A stretch of 64,000 bases of DNA from Ctenosaura bakeri (lineage: Eukaryota; Chordata; Lepidosauria; Squamata; Iguanidae). The DNA lies in the NCBI GenBank assembly GCA_948474755.1, contig CAOLHI010002119.1:124001-188000 (forward strand). Reading direction: 5' to 3'. The translations under genes were made by a program, and so were the position numbers. Shown here piece after piece: positions 21,860-33,889 of the stretch; position 1 is the stretch's first letter; every line of letters begins with the position of its first letter. The notes under the pieces were generated by a model that had not been told where the DNA came from, ran no database searches, and was given only the letters and a program-made list of their open reading frames with translations.

Positions 21860-22510
21860 AACAGAACTAAGAGAGCTGAGTTTGTTTAGACTGGAGAATG
21901 GAAGACTGAGAGACAACATGATGCTCTTTGCTGTTGCTCTTGTGGTGATTCCTCCTGCTATTTGTCATCATGTCAGCTTTGACTTATGGCAACACCAGAA
22001 ATGAAATATCTTTATAGCCCTGGTAGTCAACAGTTCAGCTCAAGTCTTGCAACCTCTAGCCCATGGCTCCCTTGATTGAATCCATCTATCTATAATATAG
22101 TCTTCCTCTTCTCCTATTGCGTTCTACTCTACCAAGTGTTATCATCTTTTCCAAAGAGTGGTGTTGTTCCATGATATGTCCAAAGTATGGTCTTCAAACA
22201 TCTGAAGAGTCGTCACATGACAAACTGGAGCAAACTGATTTGTAGGATAGGACCTGAACCAAATGATTCTAATCACACAAGAAATAAGATTCCAAATGAA
22301 CATTAGGATAAACTGCCTCACAATGAAAGCTGCCTGATAATGGAAGTGACTGTCTTTGAAAATGGTAGACTCTCATTGGCTAGAGATTTAAACAAAGAAG
22401 TTGGACAACTACCTCCAAGGATGTTTGGCTATGAACTCCTGCAATGGGAGGAGGTTAGTCTAGACTCTAGATGAACTTTGGGATCTCTTCCAACTATGCA
22501 GTCCTGTAAT
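21860..22510 (+). mobile_element. CR1 LINE 3' end interrupted by an RTE fragment
   Basis: 21862-21926 translates to RELSLFRLENGRLRDNMMLF, the conserved CR1 C-terminal block also present at 7556-8917 and 58136-58666. CR1 resumes after about 22195 with a KSRHM-like block and continues to a CR1-type 3' end (GGGATCTCTTCCAACTATGC at 22479-22498). The interval between is RTE/BovB 3' sequence in the opposite orientation. The copy is old and frame-shifted. Confidence 0.75.
21930..22195 (-). mobile_element. RTE/BovB 3'-UTR fragment nested in CR1
   Basis: The plus strand contains TTTGACTTATGGCAACACCA, CTCAAGTCTTGCAACCTCTA, CTACCAAGTGTTATCATCTT and CATGATATGTCCAAAGTATG. The same order occurs in the minus-strand RTE 3' regions near 39410-39640 and, in part, 42515-42780. 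The GACTTATGGC end is the stretch shared with the Sauria SINE tail. Confidence 0.7.
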
Positions 22511-25004
22511 CCTTTGAAACCCCTGCCTTCATGCACATTTCTGTCACTTCCTCATCTGTTTCTCAGCTTTTCTGGTTTCCCATCTGGATGTTACATAGAA
22601 AAGCACACAATGGAGAAAATTCTCCATTATGCATTCATAGATCGCTCTCTCTTTTTATGAAATGTTTCAGATCAGAAAATGTATCCACCACCAAAGAAAG
22701 AGAAAATAAAATGCTGGACTACGCTGTTCTAGCTAGATGAATTCATTATTATAAGGATAAAAGGAAGGCAGACAATGATATAATTACAATTTTGTATAAC
22801 TTCTTAGGATATTTTGGAAAAAGTAAAAACATAAGAAGAGCCATTCTGTCTAGTCCAGCAGTCTAACTAGTTCAGCATTTGAAAAGAAAAGAAATTTTGC
22901 ACATGAATTAAGATTCAAATGAGAATAGGAAATCCTAATTTTCGTGCTAACTTTTTCTCCCGAAGCCCCTTCAGCCACAAGACCAGACAACACATGCATA
23001 CCAGCTACGTGTTTGGTTGTGGGACCACTTTTTCCTTTTAATACCAAATTTTTCCATGCTCGTGTGAATATAATCAGTGCTTCATCATCCACACAGAAGA
23101 GGGAAGCCCAAGGGATACAAAAATCATGATGAGGGAAAAACTCTAAAGAAGAGTGAATTCCCCCGCTCCCTTGGACACTGCAGTAAGGAATGACGATAAC
23201 ATTCCTTTTGTCATATCAAAGTGTCATGGAATAAACTGGCTGGAGAAGAAGAGAGCACAGAGATAAACTGAATTAAGGCTATGACCAGTACAGAAGATAA
23301 GATGGTCGTCAGAAAGACTTCATCTGAAAACAGCCTTCCCCAGCCCATTGCCTTCTAAAGACAATGCAAGATAGGAGTGACGGAAGTTTCAGTCTAGCAT
23401 ATCTGAAGGACAAAAAGGTTGAGAAAGCCTGTTTTAAGATATTCCCATGGACAAAAGTGAGAGGTACTCAGCTCATGAGCCATCCACCCATTCCACAATC
23501 CCTCCACCATGGAGGGAAAAAAAGAGTCACTAAAACCCCAAACAGAAGCAACTTCGACTGAAATACTGTATTCCAGGACCTCACTTTTTCCTTTTAATTA
23601 TTAAAGTCTTCCTATTTTGCACAAAGGTAGCCAAAACTGCAACACCCACACAGAAGAGGGATGCCTCAGGAGATATGGAGTAACCCCAACATCTGCAGGT
23701 GTACAAAGTGTTTTTTAAAATCCGGTTGTGGGGGTGGGGGTGGTATGCCCCAAGCATCCCATAATAACTCAGTGAGACTTAATATTGACAGATTGAGGTG
23801 CAGGAATTTTGACAACTGAATGGAAAAGAGAATGGAATTAAATGTTTGGAACCCAGTGCCTGAGCCCTCTGCACTGCAACGTTTTGTTGCAGGGCCACAC
23901 GTTTGATGCTCTGTTTCTTTAATTAAAAAAAAAAAAAAAGACCACTAACAATATTTCACTGACCTTAAACTCCCATCTCCACAAAAATATTTAGGAGATC
24001 ATAAATTCCTCCAGACAAAAAACAGCACTGTCATATTTGCTTCTATCCAATCAGTCACCTCACATTTTATATTTTACCAAGTTGTATTTAAAAATCAACT
24101 TTTTTGGTTGATTTTTGGTCTTGTGAGGAAAGAAGAGGACCACATTACCTGGAAACCTAAAAAACAAGCCACATTTCTCCTGTCCCCAATTAAAAGACAT
24201 TTCTTATCTTATTTCAGTGGTATCTGTAAGTTTTCATGAGTTTTTACAGCAAAAGAGCAAGGTACAATTCTTGAGTTAAGGTTTTGGTCAGCATTTCAAG
24301 ATTGTGTCAGCCTGTCATCCATCCATACCAGCACAGACCCGTTTCTACAGAATATTTCTTTTCCAAACCAAGAACTATTTTAAAAAGAAGAAGAAATACT
24401 TACATGCCAGGTCCCTAATTTCACAAGCTAGAACATTTTTGCATCATTTGGCAGCTTACAAATGAGAGTAAAGGAGCACCTGTCAAGTCCCAAAGGGCAA
24501 CCCAGTTCAGTGAAATGCAATTTCTTACCTGAAAAACATAAAGAAGAAATGCATATTTACATTCTACAGAAATTAATATTGCATCTACTATTTTAAAACA
24601 TACGTTCCCCAAATCAGTCCTTTCTGCCAAGTTTGCAAAAGGTGCCTGCATCTACCATTTAAAACAGGGTTTAAACTCTATGCAAATCTCTCAATTAAAA
24701 CAACTTCAGAAGCATTTGTATCTTGCCAGGCAGGCAGTGTGGGGAGAATGCATAATCAATACATTTCCACTAGGTATGCAACTCTGCTCCTCCAACAGAT
24801 GTCAGGTAGTTAAATGATTGCTACATCTTTCACACTTTCCATTTTTCACATTTACAGAAAATGGGATTAACATATTCATTCAACTCACTGATTAGAACCT
24901 GAAATAAAATACTTGGAGAGAGAGAGAGCATCATGCCTTGCAAACTACCTGTCAGAATACAGCCTTGGTTATTAAGGCTTGGATCCACATTGACAGATGA
25001 CTGT
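22511..25004. other. Mostly unassigned DNA
   Basis: No gene is seen over 2.5 kb. At 22833-22880 ACATAAGAAGAGCCATTCTG, then TCTAGTCCAGCA, matches a dispersed repeat motif that recurs in the opposite orientation near 60985-61045. An A homopolymer is at 23924-23939. Confidence 0.45.
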
Positions 25005-25078
25005 AATGCCCATCATTTTTCACTAGTGGCTGTGATGATGAGGGCTGTTGGACCTCTAGTACAACAAGTCTGAAAGGT
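25005..25078. mobile_element. Fragment of a hAT-like MITE
   Basis: The sequence GATGAGGGCTGTTGGACCTC, then TAGTACAAC, resembles the 'pseudo-palindromic' MITEs at 54078-54190 and 49840-49925. Only part is present and the assignment is weak. Confidence 0.35.
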
Positions 25079-25757
25079 CACATGATTCCCACTCCTCCGA
25101 TTGGTAATCCCAATTAAAAGTAGAGCTATTGTATCAATCCTTTTATTGTGAGCCATTTTCTTAGTGGGTCTACACTAGTTGTGACTAGCAAGAGAATTCA
25201 AGGTTAAGAAATTATTAAGAACCAAAAGCTCCTAGAAAACAATTTGTAAAGGGAACGATTCTACTTCGGAAGTAGAGATCAAGGCCAGAGAACATGGGCT
25301 AAATTCAACATTAGTCCTGCCCAAAGGCTAAAATGTCAGGTTTAACATTAATTTGTTAATGTTGACCATTAACAACTGAGGGATGGACTACTTGTCATTA
25401 ACATTAGGAAGGACACGATTTAAATCACTATACAAATCATTGATTAATTTGTTAACTGGATTGTTGGGTTTGTGGGTATATGTATATATTCTGTAAGAAG
25501 AACCTGGGATTTACAGAGAATGGTATGTTGGATGGAATGACATGTTGTCATTGCACCCTAATTGTCAATGTTTGAATGTGCCTGTTTTTATACACTTACG
25601 TCTATATTGTCCTTTTCCAGGCTTTATTTTTCTCCAAATGAAAGAAAAAGGAAGGCGCAGGGCATATGTTGTATCGTTTCCCTCTAAAACCAGATATATC
25701 ACTATAGAGGCACTGGGCACGGTATTTAAAGTAATTAACAAGCAGCATATTATTCCG
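25079..25757. other. Unassigned DNA
   Basis: No gene or recognised repeat is seen. Confidence 0.4.
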
Positions 25758-25950
25758 TGAGAGCCAGCATGGTATAGCAGTTTGAGCACTGGACTACAGC
25801 TCTGGAGACCAGGGTTTGATTTCCCACTCAGCCATGGAAAAACAGTGGGCGACCGTGGGCACATCACATACTCTCAGTCCCAGAAAATTTCATATTAGGT
25901 TTGCCTTAGGATCGCCGTAAGTTGGAAATGACTTGAAGGCACAGAACAAC
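25758..25950 (+). mobile_element. Sauria-type SINE
   Basis: A good tRNA-like head (AGAGCCAGCATGGTATAGCA, then GTTTGAGCACTGGAC and GAGACCAGGGTTTGATTTCC) is followed by a shortened body. The RTE-like end reads GATCGCCGTAAGTTGGAAAT, GACTTGAAGGCAC, AGAACAACA. The copy lacks much of the middle seen at 491-728, much like the copy at 3209-3407. Confidence 0.88.
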
Positions 25951-26164
25951 ATTTTCTATAGTAAACAGAGGGAAAGAGTTTTGATACCCTATAAAATAAT
26001 ACCGGTACTAATGAAACCAGACATTGAGAGTGCTCAGGAAACAAGAAGCAACTATTTCTACACGTGGCAACTAATTTGCCAAGGAGGAACAGCAAGAGGA
26101 AAAAGGTTTCAAATATATTGTATGTACAAGATTTTCAGGTCAAGATATAATCCAGTATGACATA

Positions 26165-26672
26165 TATGGTCTTATAAGGATCAAGTCCACACCAATATCT
26201 GGAAAGCCCTTACCTCCCATATAAGCCTGCCTGAGTCTTATCATCTTCAGTGGAAGGTTTTCCCTCTCTTCCACCACTCTTATCTTCCACCACCCTTGCC
26301 AGGTTTGTCTGGTGAGTTACACAGGAACAAGCTTTCTCAGTACCAGCTCTCAAGGTATGCAACTTCCTCCTGGGAGAGGCTCACATGGAACCCTCTCTGC
26401 CCTCTTTTTGTAAGGAAGCAAAGACCTTCCTATTTAAGCAGAAGTTTAGCCTAACTCTTTGGGACAATAAGATGTGCTGTTTCTTTTTCAAAATGTAAAA
26501 TATGTTTTCTGGGAGTTGTTAATTATACTTTAAAAGCAAAGTTTTCCTTGGATTGAACGTTTAATGCTTTTTAAAACTTTTGTGCTAGCTATTTTGTTTT
26601 AACCTACATTTTAAAGCCGCTCCGGGTCCCATTTTGGAGAAAAGTGGGGTTTAAATCAAATAAATAAATAAA
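26165..26672 (+). mobile_element. L2-clade LINE 3' end
   Basis: The 5' part resembles the L2 ORF2 C-terminus. Residues such as SSWERL..NPLCPLF..KQRPSYL align with the LWN..P..F...L block. The 3' UTR then ends in AAGCCGCTCCGGGTCCCATT, TTGGAGAAAAGTGGGGTTTA and AATAAATAAATAAA, the standard squamate L2-type terminus. Confidence 0.72.
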
Positions 26673-27446
26673 ATAGACTAAGGCAAATAACAGCTAAGCA
26701 GAACTGAAACTCAGTTTCCCAATTTTTACCCACCAAGTAGTTTTTCAAGCCTGACTTCTATATTTTTTTTCAATCCCAGTTCATCCCCTCCACAACAGCT
26801 TTCAATTAGGAACCAGAGGAATAAGCAATTCAAATCAACTTTGGAAGATGAAGTTCGGGGGGGGGGCGGATTCCCCTTCACTATCCAAGATTGATTTGAC
26901 TTGCTTATTCCTCTGGCTCCTCTACTACCTTCATTTAGCAAATAAATAAATCCATAATATTTCTTATGGTATCAAAGTAATTAATTGTTTCTAGTAAATT
27001 ATTTCCAAGGTGTGACCTCAGAAAAAGTAAACCTACTGAAATCAATAGTGTTTAGGTCAGTTGTGACTAACAGGTCCCATTAATTTCAACAGGTCTATTC
27101 TAGGTAGGTTATTGGATTTAGACCCATATCTGAAAGTTCCACTCAAGCATCAACCCAGGAGGAGAAAGGAAACACCAAGAGAGAAGGAAGAGACTGAAGC
27201 ACACTGTTTGTATGTCAGAAGGATCTCTCCTTCACAGCTCTGGTTTCTCGGTTTTGCTACATGGGAGCAGAATCTACAAGTTACGCATCTCTGGCAGAGC
27301 CGAATGACAATAAATGAAGAGTTCCTATGAACCTCCCCCACCCCCACCGCGCCCTGCCAAAAAAATCCCAAATTCCCAAGACATGAAGCAGCAAAAGCAG
27401 AACACAGGTAGTGACAAATTAATCAACCAGTGCTGAAAGTTTCACA
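26673..27446. other. Unassigned DNA with a reptile MITE-like segment
   Basis: No gene is seen. At 27005-27112 the segment ACTGAAATCAATAGTG, then CCATTAATTTCAACAGGTCT and AGGTAGG, is an imperfect palindrome typical of a dispersed amniote repeat. A G homopolymer run is at 26859-26865. Confidence 0.45.
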
Positions 27447-27960
27447 GTCATAGAATCACTGAGTTGGAAGAGGTCTCCTGGACCATCAAGCCCAATCCCT
27501 GATCCAAGGCAGGATCTCTGGCTAAAGCATCCCCAGCAGATAGCTGTCCAGCCTCTTTTTAAAGATGTCCAAAGAAGACCCCACCTCTCTCTAGGCAATT
27601 GGTAGCATTGCTAAACTGCTCTTCCTGTCATGAAGTTCCTTCTAATGTTCAGTTGAAATCTTCCCTTCTGTATCTTTCAACCATTAGGCCTGGTCCTACC
27701 TTCTGAAGCAGCAGAAAACAGGCCTACCTCCTCCCTGTGACAGCCCATGAGGCATTTGAAGAGAGCAACTATGTCACCCCTCAGTTTTCTCTTTAGCAGG
27801 ATGAACATGCCCCAGGTCATTCAACTTTTCCACATATGTTTTATTCTCCATACCTCTTATCATTCTCATTGCCCTTCTGAGCCTACTCCAACTTGCCTGT
27901 CTCCTTCTTAAAATGAAGCATCCAAAACTAAAAGCTGTACTCCAGGGGAGGCCTGACTTG
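27447..27960 (-). mobile_element. Old CR1 LINE 3' region
   Basis: The plus strand begins with the CR1-type terminus (TCATAGAATCACTGAGTTGG, then AAGAGG). It continues with the reverse complement of the CR1 C-terminal coding region (CCTCTTTTTAAAGATG, GAAGCAGCAGAAAACAGG, CCATACCTCTTATCATTCTC). Many indels break the frame. It is markedly more diverged than the 7481-8935 copy. Confidence 0.85.
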
Positions 27961-28189
27961 CTGACATTTCATTAAGGAGAAACAGTTTATCTCCAGAAAT
28001 GTAAAGGAGCAAGAGCGAGTAAGACAGACTTGACTATTCAAACTGGAGTGCATCTTTTTGTTTTGCTCTTAAGGTATATATGAACATTTTAAGACATCAG
28101 AGACACAGGCAGCCCTGAGAAGAGGTCAACACTTTGTGTAGCAATCTGAACTGCTGCAGACACTTATTTACCACTTATTGCACTCTTTA

Positions 28190-28342
28190 TCCTAGCCTTC
28201 ACCCAAGAAGTACAGGAGCTCTGCCCATCTTCTTCACGGTGACCCCCTTGTGAGGAAAGCTAGCTTAAACGAGGCTGATTGGCTCAAAGCGGGTTTCCTC
28301 CTGGCCAGCACCCAAACCATTACACCACACTGGCTCTTCTTT
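28190..28342 (-). mobile_element. tRNA-headed SINE of a second type
   Basis: Read on the minus strand it begins AGAGCCAGTGTGGTGTAATG, then GTTTGGGTGCTGG, a tRNA-like head with an A-box-like stretch. The rest does not follow the Sauria SINE body or its BovB-like tail. The subfamily is unknown. Confidence 0.5.
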
Positions 28343-31300
28343 TCAGTCTATACTCTCATAAATTTCCTAGGGAGGGGTGAAGGAGTGTAGAGGGATCATT
28401 GTAGGAGTTCAGACAGGCTTACATGGTGGAAAGTGGTCCCTCAGATATCTGGGTCTCTTCCCTCAAACCATTTACGTCTAGGTAGTGTAACTCCACTGCT
28501 CTGATAGTCTAATTGCCAAGATATATTAATTGGTAGATATGTTTAATTGGCATAAAATAGAAATCATATAAATATAAAGCCATGAAGAAGAGGAACTGAC
28601 TGGAAAAACAGGTCAGAAGTGCTCCAAGGATGGCTAAGAATGGCTCTTGCAAAGAGAACAAAAGGCATTTACAAGAAGAGCAAGTAACCCCCTGTGGTTT
28701 TCATATCCTATGGAAGACAAATCCATACCAACTTAATCTAACACCCATTTGCTGGAAAATTCAAAGACCTTTTGCTTCTTTGATAACTCTGATTCAAAAA
28801 AACAAGAAGATTTCAAAGAAATCCGTAATTGCATTGTCCTCACACCTAAGATCTTTTTCCTGATCTCTGATCATGCTGCCATCAAAAACTTTTGCCATCC
28901 ACATGGTAAAAATCATCAACATACTTCCTTCACACATTAGAACCACCAAGCCATCCTGTTCACCCTGGAAATCCTTTGTTAAAGTCACACCTTCAAGGCA
29001 CATTTGGGGGCATAAAGGAACCCTGATTTGGGGTCCTTGACACAGTACTTCAGTTTCAGGGGACCTCCTTGTCAGTTTGCTTGTACATCAGCCCAAGTTA
29101 CATCACCATTTCTCTACTTCTTCCTGGATGGTAAATATCCCCCAAAATTCGTTTTCTATTCTCTATCAATTTTCCTCCCTTCTTTTTCCATTAGCCTTGG
29201 TGATTGCTTGTGTGTGACTATTTGAGTGTGTATATGTATAATTTCCCCCAATAAAACACATTTAAATTGTACTATAAGTTTTCTGACTGCTTTTTAACAG
29301 TGCCTTGTAAATATAGGTGGAGAGATCCTAAAGTAACCTCCCTTTGCAAAGTTCTTAATTTGAGTTAATTAATTCCCCATTTTTACATTTTAATTGCAGG
29401 TTCTGATATAGGACCTCATGAGGTTGCACTGTTTTGAGGTAACAGTAGGGAGATGAACTATTACAAACTACTTTACCAGAAAATGTGTAGTTAATGTGCA
29501 TACACCTTTAAACTCTGTATGTGTTGTGTGTGACTCAGGGTTACAAGAAATACATGAATCATCTGAACTCCATGTGTTTGCTGCAGAAAACCACAGGGTA
29601 ACATGTAGAGCCATCTTGGATAATCTAAAAACCTCACTGTGACCTATTTATAAACACAGTGCCCTTCTTCCCTCTGGTAAAGAGTGTCCCATCAAGTCAT
29701 TTGCAGTATAAATCCAGACAGCTTTATGAGCTTGGAATGATTCCAAGCAATCACTGAGTGGTCATGAGCCAATAACTACGCTGCTAAGCTTGCAATGACA
29801 CGAGCTGATCTAGTAATTAAGTTCATAAATTTTTATTAATCTTGTAAAGTTCCTATCGTGGCATGTAGCAAACATATTAAGTGACTAATAAATACCACAG
29901 ACACGAAGGATCAATAGCTTGTCATTAATGCATTACCAGGAAATGAAACACAAGGCAATATAGGTTGAAAGCAACAGGTTATGTCATGAACATGCTGAGG
30001 CAATGTGAAATTCTACCTTACAAATTGTCTAAAGTTGTGGTATTTGGACACATTCTATAATGTGTCACTAGTTATACTTCTTCTTTTCGTGGACTTTTCA
30101 TCACATAGTGAAAAGAAGAATGGGACTAGCCAAACTAAGTTATCATGATTGGTGAAGAACAGAACAGGCAGATTAGAACAAGTATTCACAATGGGGTCAT
30201 AGCTGCTATGACCACCTTCTAGACAACCTCCAGTTCTGGAGGCCTGAATCCACTTCTTAACTAGAGTAGACCCTTGACATCAATACTTACATAAGTTATG
30301 AACCACCAAGTTACCATTTATTATATGGGTCTACTATGGTTGGAACTATTATAGGATTTAGGTATAAGCATTAATGGGAACTTCTCCACCAATCCACCCT
30401 TAGCCATAAGAAGAGTGGAACCCTTCTACATCCAAATAGAATCTCCATTTGATTCAGCTTCAAATACCAGTGCTCCATGGCCTGATCGTCCCTGCTCAAC
30501 ATATTAAAATACCCAGTGAACAACACTAAGGTGGTATCATAGCTATGGCCTTACTAATGAAGGACTGGGCTGTCATTACGAGTTTGGTTTTAATTTTAAA
30601 TCAAGTTCCAAAAGTCACATCATAAAACTGAAAGGTGGCCTAGGGAAGTGACATTCCCTGTCTATCTGCCACATAGGAACAGTATTATCTCACTACATTT
30701 CAGAGCTATCCCTAAGGATTTCTGAACTAAGGAAGAACTAAGGAAACTAAGGAAGACCCCCAAAACTGCTCTAGAATACTGTACTTTTCCACAACTTCAA
30801 GCCTAATGTGGTCCCCCTCATTACAATATAAATTCATCAGAGTGGGTGGTGAGGTAGATTTGCCAGCACAGAAGAGACAAAGAATAGCATTTCCCCATTG
30901 GCAAGGATGGTGCAACCATTCCCCAGCAACAGGTCTCCCCACCCCACCGGTCCACAACATGCCCTAGGCAACATAACCAGACCAGGAAGTCACTTTTCCC
31001 TTCCACGCTCCCATATAGCCCATATGCCCTGAACTATTGGAAAAAGGAAAAAGAAGAGGCCAAAGATATAACTCCAACATCACATCATTCAGTTACCGAA
31101 GAGTCTACTCTTTCCTGCTCTTTTTTCAGTTGTCATATTATTTACCCAGAGTTTTGATTTGTTGTGAACTTGACAGCTGCACATTGGTGACCTTAATACA
31201 GCCCAGAAGCAAGAAAAGGCAACAATACCTTGCAACAACCTATAAAACAACCAGGGGTACTTGCGCTATGCACAAGGCGGTGATGTCTACAATGCCATGA

Positions 31301-33174
31301 ATCTTAGAACCACGGGGGATTTACACTTGCCTCAGGCACAGAGTCATGGCTATGTAGAAACCCAACATTTAGCTATGGGCATGTAACTAATCTCATGTTC
31401 TGCTCTGATAAATGTGAGACAGAGCAGACAGCTATGGAGAATTCCCTTGCCAAGAACTCTTTGCTACAGAGATTATTTGGTTCTTCAAAGAAGAGCAGAT
31501 TCCTCATTGTTTTCTTATAATTTTATCAAGGCTATGTATTTGGACCACTGCCGTATGATATTACAGTGTCACAGATGGCTTTGTGACTCAAGGTTGTACC
31601 TGCAAAGTCAAAACTAATGAACTCTTATATGGAGGCACCAGTATTTGTGAGATCTCTCGCTGTCCTTCTGAACTTCCCTCAAAGTAACATGGGCAGCAAA
31701 TGAACATTTGATAAATAATTGTGGCACATCATCACAGCAACACAGTTAAATTGTGACTCTTGTTGTGATCCCCCTACCACTCCTCCTCCATTCAGTTTAC
31801 ACCAAATGAAATTAGCACTGCATAAGATATAACCATTCCCATGACCTGAATCTGCACACCATACAGCCCAAGTACTCCTCTGCTTTGAATTTTCCCGCAC
31901 AATTATGTGCCTTCCTTCAAATGAATGTTAAAGTCCATTTGGTGCAGTGTAATCTGTTCAGTTCATTATGCATAACAGGCCTTCAGATCATGCAGCACAG
32001 AGAATGGCTTCACAGTATCAGGAATATCACCCAGGACACCTACATTTTCAAAGAGAAAAGATGAAAAGATATATAGGAGGGAGGTCAATGCAATCTATGA
32101 TAAGGATTATTTCAAGCGAAGATATGAACTAGAGTCTTCCCAGTGACTTTTATACTGTCAATTAAGAAATTATGTAAATGTATACATAAAAAAACAAGAT
32201 TCTAATTAGAACACAGCATAATAAATTTCAAAGAATACTTTTACCATCCATTAATAAGAAAGGATATTATCCAAAACTCATCAGTTAGCATTGGACAATG
32301 ATTTGCATATTTTAAAGTTCATCTTGATAAAGCAGGCATACTTATCTCCTCAAAACAAATGAAATTCTACATTTTTCCATTCCAGCAAGTATTGCTTGCA
32401 CCTTTCATTTGAATTAATATAAAAGAAAACTGCCTTAAGTAGTGTACAAAAAAACCCTCCATAATTTAAAAATAATTTCTTTTAATTTAATTTTTTTTAA
32501 ATTGAACTGATTTAGAAGAATGTATTAATGAAATATTGCATTCTTCTCTCATTTAAGAAGTAAGTTATAATCAAATCTCACAATAAACATGCTGCTCCTG
32601 CATTGACAGTCTCTATGAAAATGAATTAATGGCTCTGTCACACTCACACTTTTTTTTGCTTATTAAATACAGGCATTCACTCCAGATTTTCATCTCAACA
32701 AAATGACTTTGACCAGCATGACTACCAGATCTTGCTTTCTTATGAACGCTATTTCCTTTCAGTTTCTATTTCTCTGGCTAAAGTCATTAGACCGGATAAA
32801 TGTTCCCTGTTTATAAGGTACTAAAGCTGGGCCACGCAACATAGAACAATAGTTAAGAAGGAGACACAATAAGAGCAGGATCAATTAAAATCCATTGTAA
32901 GTATAACTAAGTTAACCAGTAAGATGCATGCATGGCCATTACTTCTTTAATAGAAAATTTGGAACCAGAGACAGACATAACATGGGAAGGATAAGGATAT
33001 GTTCCTATACCAACATACGAACAGTTCAACAGGTTCCAGCGCTTTTCTAAAAACAGTGCATACATTACAGGATTTCTCTGCTAAAAGTGGTAGTTTCTAT
33101 GTGTTCTTCGTCATTAAGAACTTTTTCCCTATCACAGCCACACCCTTTTGACCACACTTCGATATTGCTTTGCT
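28343..33174. other. Repeat-poor, AT-rich stretch, no gene recognised
   Basis: Over 4.8 kb I can name no interspersed repeat and no coding exon. The longest frame is under 90 codons and none shows domain features. This is the longest apparently single-copy stretch of the window, so it is the most likely place for conserved non-coding elements. Conservation cannot be judged from one sequence. Confidence 0.5.
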
Positions 33175-33440
33175 ATATAGTACACCTTCCACATATGTGA
33201 GGGATCCACTCCAGGAAAACTCATGTAAAACAAAAAATGTGAATGTTCTGTTCCTTTATTGTCAATGGACACAAACTGCATGTACCCACGTCAGTGTTGG
33301 TGCATGCCCAGCACATCCATTGAAACAATAGTGCACAAGACTCCACACAACCATTCATTCATGTGTGCAGAGGTCATGCCAGCAGAGGGCACACTATATA
33401 TGCCCCAGTGTATGAAGACCCTGTACGAGAACGTTTTTCT
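33175..33440. mobile_element. Possible Tigger-like element
   Basis: CACCTTCCACATATGTGAGG, then GATCCACTCCAGGA, resembles the left part of Tigger-type elements that begin with a CCTTCC..ATATGTGAGGG terminus. The right end is not clear, so the extent is approximate. Confidence 0.35.
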
Positions 33441-33460
33441 ACGTATATTTAAAGAAAAGA

Positions 33461-33501
33461 AGGGAAGGGGAAGGGAAGGGAAGGGAAGGGAAGGGAAGGG
33501 A
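33461..33501. repeat. (GGGAA)n microsatellite
   Basis: About eight GGGAA units. Confidence 0.93.
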
Positions 33502-33837
33502 GGACTCCAAAATATATAAAACGAGACAAAGGTCCAAAACCAGGACATAAGAATGAAAATAAGTAAATATTTTATGTAAACTAAGAAAAGACTGACAAAC
33601 CCTGTACTTTTTAAAACTATGTAAAAATATGGACCAAGGAACAAAAGACCTAAAACTCACAAAGCTCTGAAGACGTATGGTACTTGCAAATTGTCTTTCC
33701 AAGGATCAGAAATATTACCAAGACTGTACATGTGCCATATGGTGGTTTACATAAGTACATTTTTAGATTTGCAAGTATTGTAGTCTCTCTTTCTCTTTCT
33801 CCTCTTCTTTCTCCCTCTCTCTATGTGTATGTGTGTT

Positions 33838-33838
<1 letters not shown>

Positions 33839-33889
<51 letters not shown>
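33839..33889. repeat. (GATA)n microsatellite
   Basis: About 13 uninterrupted GATA/AGAT units. Confidence 0.95.
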
